From Phoronis pallida (taxonomy: Eukaryota > Phoronida > Phoronidae), in assembly GCA_028565715.1 (NCBI GenBank), contig JAOXYC010179024.1:1-12918 (forward strand): DNA of 12,918 nt, in the 5' to 3' direction. Both the position numbers and the translations under genes were made by a program. Below the pieces are notes generated by a model. It did no database searches, was not told the DNA's origin, and was given only the letters and a program-made list of their open reading frames with translations. Numbering within the stretch: position 1 is the first letter of the stretch; each line of letters opens with the position of its first letter. Shown here in pieces: positions 8,660 through 12,918 of this stretch.

Positions 8660-8885
8660 TACACCCTTATTTCCATCATTGAAGTCATAGGAATTGACTT
8701 TGAACTTCCTACCCAAAGCAAGTTTGACAGCAGCTGAGGCCGGTTCTTGGCATTGGCATCATGCAGCAATACGTATCGCTTTGTGGACCGACCCTTTTTG
8801 CACCATGTTCTCGAATAAGAGTTTGCAATTGGTCCTGGGTATATTTGCTGCCATTCATCTTTGGGACTCTTCACTTAATAAAAAA
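8660..8885 (-). pseudogene. Unidentified exon-like stretch
   Basis: After a pyrimidine-rich TTTCTTTTTTATTAAG on the minus strand, one frame starts with MNGSKYTQDQLQTLIREHGA and another, further on, reads SAAVKLALGRKFKVNSYDFN. Each half looks protein-like only across a frame change near 8745-8760. No family was recognised. It could be a decayed exon of a neighbouring mobile element, perhaps the missing 5' part of the EnSpm gene, or chance. Confidence is low. Confidence 0.2.
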
Positions 8886-9452
8886 GAAATGCCAGCAAAA
8901 CAATGTTATTAAATGGTAGTTGGTTTCAAATTCATGTCCCAGTAGTTTCTAAGAGCAACTGTATTTGACAGTGTGATCATCTGGTGGTGGATATACACCA
9001 CCGTGTCTAGTCGTGTGATTATAGATTCAGTAGTTTACTGTAGTCATAATTCAAGTGCTCAGAACCTTTAGTAGAGAATCGTCACAAAGGCACTGACAAG
9101 GTTCATTATTACTGTAGTGAAGGTTTAGTGCTCGCAGTGAACTGGTTTGGTAGGAAGAAGATTTACTCGTTTTCACAATTTATTTCGTCTCAAACACAAC
9201 GAAGTGACAAACGCAGTGACAACGGTAAACTGCAATACAGAAAAAATACAATAGTGAGACAAATATTCTAAACTAAATTTGACAATAAATTGCAGCAAAT
9301 GTCCACAATAATCAAGATATTAAACATGGCATTTTCGCCGCATTCTGCCGTGACAAAAAGAATGGCACATGAAAAATATTGGGCACTTAAATCCAAAAAA
9401 AATAATATGCTGTATGGGTTAATTTTAATGTTTATTTATAAAAAACTTCTAG
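8886..9452. other. No supported gene
   Basis: No coding region was recognised. A near-palindrome GGTGGTGGATATACACCACC lies at 8983-9002. A 69-codon plus-strand frame at 9290-9499 is low-complexity, K/M/Y-rich and has no motif. Confidence 0.45.
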
Positions 9453-9527
9453 TAACTGACTACATAAAATGGCAATATATTTACAAAACTTATGGTTAAT
9501 ATCTTAAAAAACATATAAGCACTAAAA
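9453..9527. repeat. Repeat unit copy 1 (unoccupied TTAA-like site)
   Basis: Begins TAACTGACTACATAAAATGG and ends AACATATAAGCACTAAAA. It aligns with copies at 9843-9911 and 9921-10315. At the place where copy 3 carries the MITE, this copy reads ACAAAACTTATGGTTAA, i.e. an unoccupied site. Confidence 0.75.
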
Positions 9528-9627
9528 GTGAAGAAATGAAAATATATATATATGTCCAATCATCAGTTACGAATGAATATGAATACTAAAACTTTGATAA
9601 ATTTGAAAAGACAGAAAAAATCATCGT

Positions 9628-9700
9628 AACTGAACTGGGAATCGAACCCAGGTCCCCATAATTGCCGGTTATGATGCTCTTGCCGCTAAGCTACCCAGCT
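9628..9700 (-). tRNA. tRNA-like unit, Ala(GGC) by anticodon position; gene, pseudogene or SINE head
   Basis: Exactly 73 nt that folds as a cloverleaf. It has a 7-bp acceptor stem AGCTGGG/TTCAGTT that needs several G-U pairs, and a D stem GCTT/GAGC. The anticodon stem CATAA/TTATG is perfect, with loop CCGGCAA, and the T stem CTGGG/CCCAG is perfect, with loop TTCGATT. The A box TAGCTTAGCGG (9683-9693) and B box GGTTCGATTCC (9638-9648) match consensus. A T6 run (complement of 9615-9620) lies just downstream as a pol III terminator. The middle loop bases give anticodon GGC (Ala). Position 33 is C rather than the near-universal U, and the acceptor stem is weak, so a functional tRNA is doubtful. 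It may be a tRNA pseudogene or the head of a SINE that landed between repeat copies 1 and 2. Confidence 0.6.
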
Positions 9701-9842
9701 ACTCCTAATTCTGTCAGATATTAAACGCATAATAGCGATATAGCCAGTATATGAATTACCCCACGAGCGGCGCTGCGCACCTTTTCACATGAGGCACATA
9801 TACATATACAAGACTAGTTTAACAACCAATACTGATTCAAAG

Positions 9843-9911
9843 TAACTATACAAAATGGCAAAATATTTTTTTTTAAACTTAATTAAAAAACATAATGTAA
9901 CATATAAGCAC
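9843..9911. repeat. Repeat unit copy 2
   Basis: Reads TAACTATACAAAATGGCAAAA and ends ACATATAAGCAC. It is directly followed by copy 3. It is more diverged than copy 1, with a longer T run in the middle. Confidence 0.65.
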
Positions 9912-9920
9912 TCTACTAGT

Positions 9921-10315
9921 TTAACTACAAAAAATGGAAAACTGATATTTTACAAAACTTAAAGGTAACTGTCTCCTTGTTGGTGAGGATCTGGGGTTCA
10001 AAATTCAGATCAACTAGAAATTGTGTGTACAAGTCCTTTGAATTGATGAATATAATTAACCTGCAAAAAATCAATAAAAATTCGGTAAATTCAAGCTTTT
10101 TATCCTAAAAAAGTGTAAATATTTTTTTGGATACAAAGATCTCAAATTTACCCCTTTGACTTTTTTTTTGAATTTTACTATGATGCAGGTTGATTATATT
10201 CATCAAAGGACTTGTACACAAAATTTCTAGTTAATTTGAATTTTGACCCCAGATCTTCAAACGAGGAGACAGTATCTTTAAGGTTAAAAACATATAAAAC
10301 ATATAAGCACTAAAA
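9921..10315. repeat. Repeat unit copy 3, split by the MITE
   Basis: The left part (9921-9962) is TTAACTACAAAAAATGG...TACAAAACTTAA and the right part (10278-10315) is TTAAGGTTAAAAACATATAA...GCACTAAAA. With the MITE and one TTAA removed, the unit matches copy 1 end to end. The right part continues into the 3' flank of the THAP-BEN gene. Confidence 0.75.
9959..10281. mobile_element. TTAA-specific MITE with ~100-bp terminal inverted repeats
   Basis: Flanked by TTAA at 9959-9962 and 10278-10281. The left arm (to about 10065) and the right arm (from about 10184) are inverted copies sharing TACTGTCTCC-like ends, GATCTGGGGTTCAAAATTCA, AACTAGAAATT, GTGTACAAGTCCTTTGA and AACCTGCA. The centre of about 118 bp is AT-rich and non-coding. 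A TTAA target is typical of piggyBac and Kolobok-type elements, but the terminal bases do not decide between them. A half copy of the same family lies at 4508-4603. Confidence 0.9.
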
Positions 10316-10363
10316 TGGAAATGTATATATACAATGATCTTTGTCAGTCACAAGTTTTAGCTT

Positions 10364-12863
10364 TCAGTTACGGGATGGTTTCAGGAGGTCTCCAAGTATG
10401 GCCGTGACTCTTGCTCTTTTGCAGTTTGAGTGCTTCTGCAGAATCAGTTCTGAAATTTATTTAAAGAAAAATAAATTAAGGAAAATATTGAATTTATGAG
10501 GTCATTCTGTTCTGTAAATAAATGCAGTTAAATAAACATGTTATGAAGTCCACACTTACTAGTAATTTTTCAAAGGTAATCCACTTACAAAAAAGAGCAA
10601 AATATAAATTATACACCAGATCAATGACAAAGTAAGAAAGCAGTTTCCCCGAAGAGGGAAGAGATCTTTTTGTTCATATCTCCAATTTGTATAATGTATT
10701 GTTTCCAATATAGCTTATTAATAAACCTGGTTTCTATTAAATGAACTCAAGACAAAAGATGTTACTCTTTGATGAATACTCACCATATACCACCTCTAAT
10801 TTTTCACGATCATCCAAAGGAGGACGAACATGAAACTTTGTGTTGGCCTTTGAGCCATTCAGGCTTCTGCCTCTGACCTCTTCTGTAGTGAACAGTGTTT
10901 TGAATAGGACACGGGCGCCCTTCTGAACCTCCAGGCCATTATTTTTTGAGGACAACTGTGCCTGAAAAAAGTAATAATAACAACTGAGTTACGATGTGCA
11001 AGCAGTGTTATTATTATTTTACCAGATTTATAAATTCTACTTATCATTGACAATCCACTTGTTTTTATTTCAACTCTTTCTTTTTATTAAGTTTTAAAAC
11101 CAAGGCTTTATACGAGTTGTCAACACTTTTCAACCGATGTCTCATTAAAAAATTGAAGGAAAAGTATGAATAGACTACTCATGATACCAATTCTTTTTCA
11201 TAGTCTTAAAACACAGCTGCATTCAGTGTAAGGGACTTTGTTGAGCGTATCTGTGAAAAATATATTATTATATACTACAAAAAGTTTCAAGATTCACAGT
11301 ACACATTTTTGTAATCAATTGTATTACTCAGTTGTTAAACATACCTTTATGTAGCCTTGAAATGTGTCCATAGTTTCCGATGACTGCTGTGTCATCACCT
11401 CGAATGGGGACTCAGGCTGCTGAAATGGAGATTCTGGCTGCTGGATCACTGGTTCCTGAACTGGAGCAGCCGGAGATGGTTGTAGGGGCTTTGGGACAAT
11501 CCCGTTATCCACTTGCTGCTGCAGCTATAAAAATACGAAAGAAATTTACATACCGTAACACTTGAGGGTGGCCCATAACCGCCAGTGAAGTAATAAGGCT
11601 GGAAACGACATGTATTCACCTTTGACATATTTAAATGTACCCACCAAATCTTCAAAACCCAATGCCTTATGTAATTTTCTTACATGGCGCCTGAAGAAAT
11701 CTTCCAACTGCGGGGCGAACTCATCTGACAAAACCTCCGCCATGATTATTTCCCAATCGCAATGGCCCAAGCACTCTTTAAAATAATCTCTCATGAAAAT
11801 TGCCCTATTGGCTGTAATATAATCCCCTGGGATATTAGTATTTATATTTAACACATCAGGCGAATGAGCCAATGCCACATGTTTCTTCAGAGACATGCCC
11901 TGGAAAAAAAACCACACACACAAAACACCACTTGCGAATATTTTGTTGAGCATGATGACCTTTGGTTGAGGCCATCACCTCCATTAGATCATCAATGCAT
12001 TTCGCATCCTGTTTTTGAAGTGCATGTGACACTTTGCTGAATCGCCCAGGTCAATGTCTTCATGGGTGTGCCCTTTCATGAGGAAACTGACCACTACCTA
12101 CAACATTTTAATGAAAAATCAACACTTACCTTTTGCTGATTTGTTAATTTTAAAACACTATGGGGCTCTGTACTATTTGAACTAGATGTTATTTGTGTTA
12201 CTCTTCTGTGCGTTCAGAAACACTTTTCCATTTTTAACTCGTCAAACTAGTACACAGTCAGGTATTTCTATGCTCCTTGAAATGTACCAAGAGTAAATAC
12301 GTCAGAGTTAGTTTTGTCGTCTATGTTATTATCAGAAGCAGCCAAGAGGGACGAGTTATTTGTCAAAGATCTAGCAAACACAAGCGTTTGTTCATATGCG
12401 TTATTGCACGTTTAGTGGTTAGCTGTTAGCAAGTTCGATCCCACGAAAAATGGCGTCGATCGGTATCAGGCCGTGTCCCATCATTGGAATAACTCGCGAT
12501 TTCCTCAAGTGACTTAGGTTATACAGTTAAAATTTCGCCAGAGAAAAAAGAAATAATCAGTAGCTTTAACTAACTTACACTTTCGATTTCCCCGTGCCGA
12601 TCATAAACCTGCGGATCGTCGATGGATCGAAACAATCATCGGATAAATGATCTGAACATATGTATGCACTTCGTACTGTTGGTTCGTATTCACGCCTGAC
12701 GTCTTTGCCTTTGATCGCGTCGGTATCTTTGAGAAACTTGAACCATTCCCTTGTGGGTCCGTCATTCGGGTTTGGAAAGCTGAAAAATTCAACAACATGG
12801 TTGTTTAATGCGCTGTTTGTGCAGCCCTGAGCTGCACAATAATCTGACCATGTTGTTTTCTTG
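10364..12863 (-). CDS. THAP-BEN protein, six exons (5' end outside or unclear)
   Basis: Exons: 12863-12579, 12205-12130, 11899-11554, 11524-11345, 10961-10784 and 10449-10364 (TGA). All junction phases agree if exon 3 loses one base, best placed in the AAA at 11603-11605. Exon 1 is a THAP zinc finger: YCAAQGC (C-x4-C), FFSFPNP, REWFKFL and ICSDHLSDDCF (C-x2-H), a DNA-binding module of transposase origin. Exon 3 is helical and acidic and unrecognised (CDWEIIMAEVLSDEF, FFRRHVRKLHKALGF). Exon 4 is P/Q-rich with repeated QQPESPF. Exons 5-6 form a BEN-type domain: GARVLFKTLFTTEEVRGRSL, RPPLDDREKLEVVY, then ELILQKHSNCKRAR, ending KPSRN. The predicted protein has about 385 residues and is probably a nuclear DNA-binding regulator or a transposon-derived protein. 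No in-frame ATG precedes the THAP cysteines. A TTTGTACAG acceptor at the exon start suggests an earlier exon. Confidence 0.7.
10450..10783 (-). other. Intron 5 of the THAP-BEN gene
   Basis: Bounded by a GTGAGT donor (10783-10782) and a TTTCAG acceptor (10451-10450), splitting the BEN domain in phase 1. AT-rich, with nothing else recognised. Confidence 0.55.
10962..11344 (-). other. Intron 4 of the THAP-BEN gene
   Basis: Donor GTATGT (11344) and acceptor CTTTTTTCAG (10963-10962), phase 0. AT-rich, with no gene or repeat recognised inside. Confidence 0.55.
11921..12097 (-). pseudogene. DUF7869-like transposon protein relic in an intron
   Basis: The minus strand reads VVVSFLMKGHTHEDID. After a frame change near 12045 it continues RFSKVSHALQKQDAKCIDDL and MEVMASTKGHH. 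The FLxxGHTHEDIDQxFSxxSxxLxxxDAxTLxxLM pattern is that of DUF7869-type proteins, which occur in animal transposable elements and whose catalytic role is not settled. Only about 60 residues remain. The relic lies entirely between the donor after 12130 and the acceptor of the 11899 exon, so it is intronic in the THAP-BEN gene. It is in the same orientation as that gene and starts right after a TAG (12100-12098) that could itself have been an acceptor. Confidence 0.65.
12206..12578 (-). other. Intron 1 of the THAP-BEN gene
   Basis: Donor GTAAGT at 12578 and a weak acceptor CGCACAG ending at 12206. The phases match (2), but the polypyrimidine tract is poor, so exon 2 is less certain than the others. 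No repeat or other gene was recognised inside. Confidence 0.45.
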
Positions 12864-12918
12864 CTGTACAAAGGTCAGGTCCAAAGGTCAGAGTTTTCGT
12901 TCGGTGTACATCGGCTCG

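Noticed and set aside
8983-9002. Near-palindrome GGTGGTGGATATACACCACC
   Set aside because: A single short palindrome with no neighbouring gene or second copy; not distinguishable from chance.
1-12918. CRISPR arrays, bacterial operons, ribosome binding sites
   Set aside because: The sequence is eukaryotic with spliced genes, and no regularly spaced identical direct repeats were seen.

Overview
This is nuclear DNA of an animal, most likely an invertebrate. It is AT-rich, and its genes are split by short spliceosomal introns with GTAAGT-like donors and pyrimidine-AG acceptors. THAP and BEN domains, which belong mainly to animals, occur together with PIF1, Tnp2-like, hAT-like and DUF7869-like relics, tRNA-derived elements and terminal-inverted-repeat elements. 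The species cannot be fixed from the sequence. Every convincing coding region is on the minus strand; open frames on the plus strand look like shadows or chance.

Layout in the direction of transcription, high to low coordinates. (1) 12863-10364: a six-exon gene with an N-terminal THAP zinc finger and a C-terminal BEN-type domain. A DUF7869-like transposon relic lies in its second intron. (2) 10315-9450: repeats downstream of that gene, with a TTAA-flanked MITE and a complete tRNA-like unit. (3) 8885-8660: an unresolved exon-like stretch. (4) 8415-8049: a foldback element built of about 20-bp subrepeats. (5) 7773-6770: a decayed EnSpm/CACTA (Tnp2-like) transposase in two exons. (6) 6755-4816: a PIF1-family helicase, broken by a SINE and by several single-base frameshifts. 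(7) 4883-3820: a second BEN-like 3' module that may be the C-terminus of the helicase. (8) 3509-2270: a small protein with one or two OB folds, like RPA or other ssDNA-binding proteins. (9) 1549-351: two old fragments, one with a GKDVNLAAL motif and one hAT-like.

The most interesting points are the repeated use of a BEN-type exon, with the same intron phase, behind a THAP finger and behind a PIF1 helicase, and the same-strand clustering of helicase, OB-fold, BEN, THAP and transposase-like parts. This could be debris of one large mobile element or a nest of separate insertions. At least four of the frameshifts are one surplus base in a short homopolymer, so assembly error has to be weighed against true decay. 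Domain names rest on motif reading and memory of families, with no database search.
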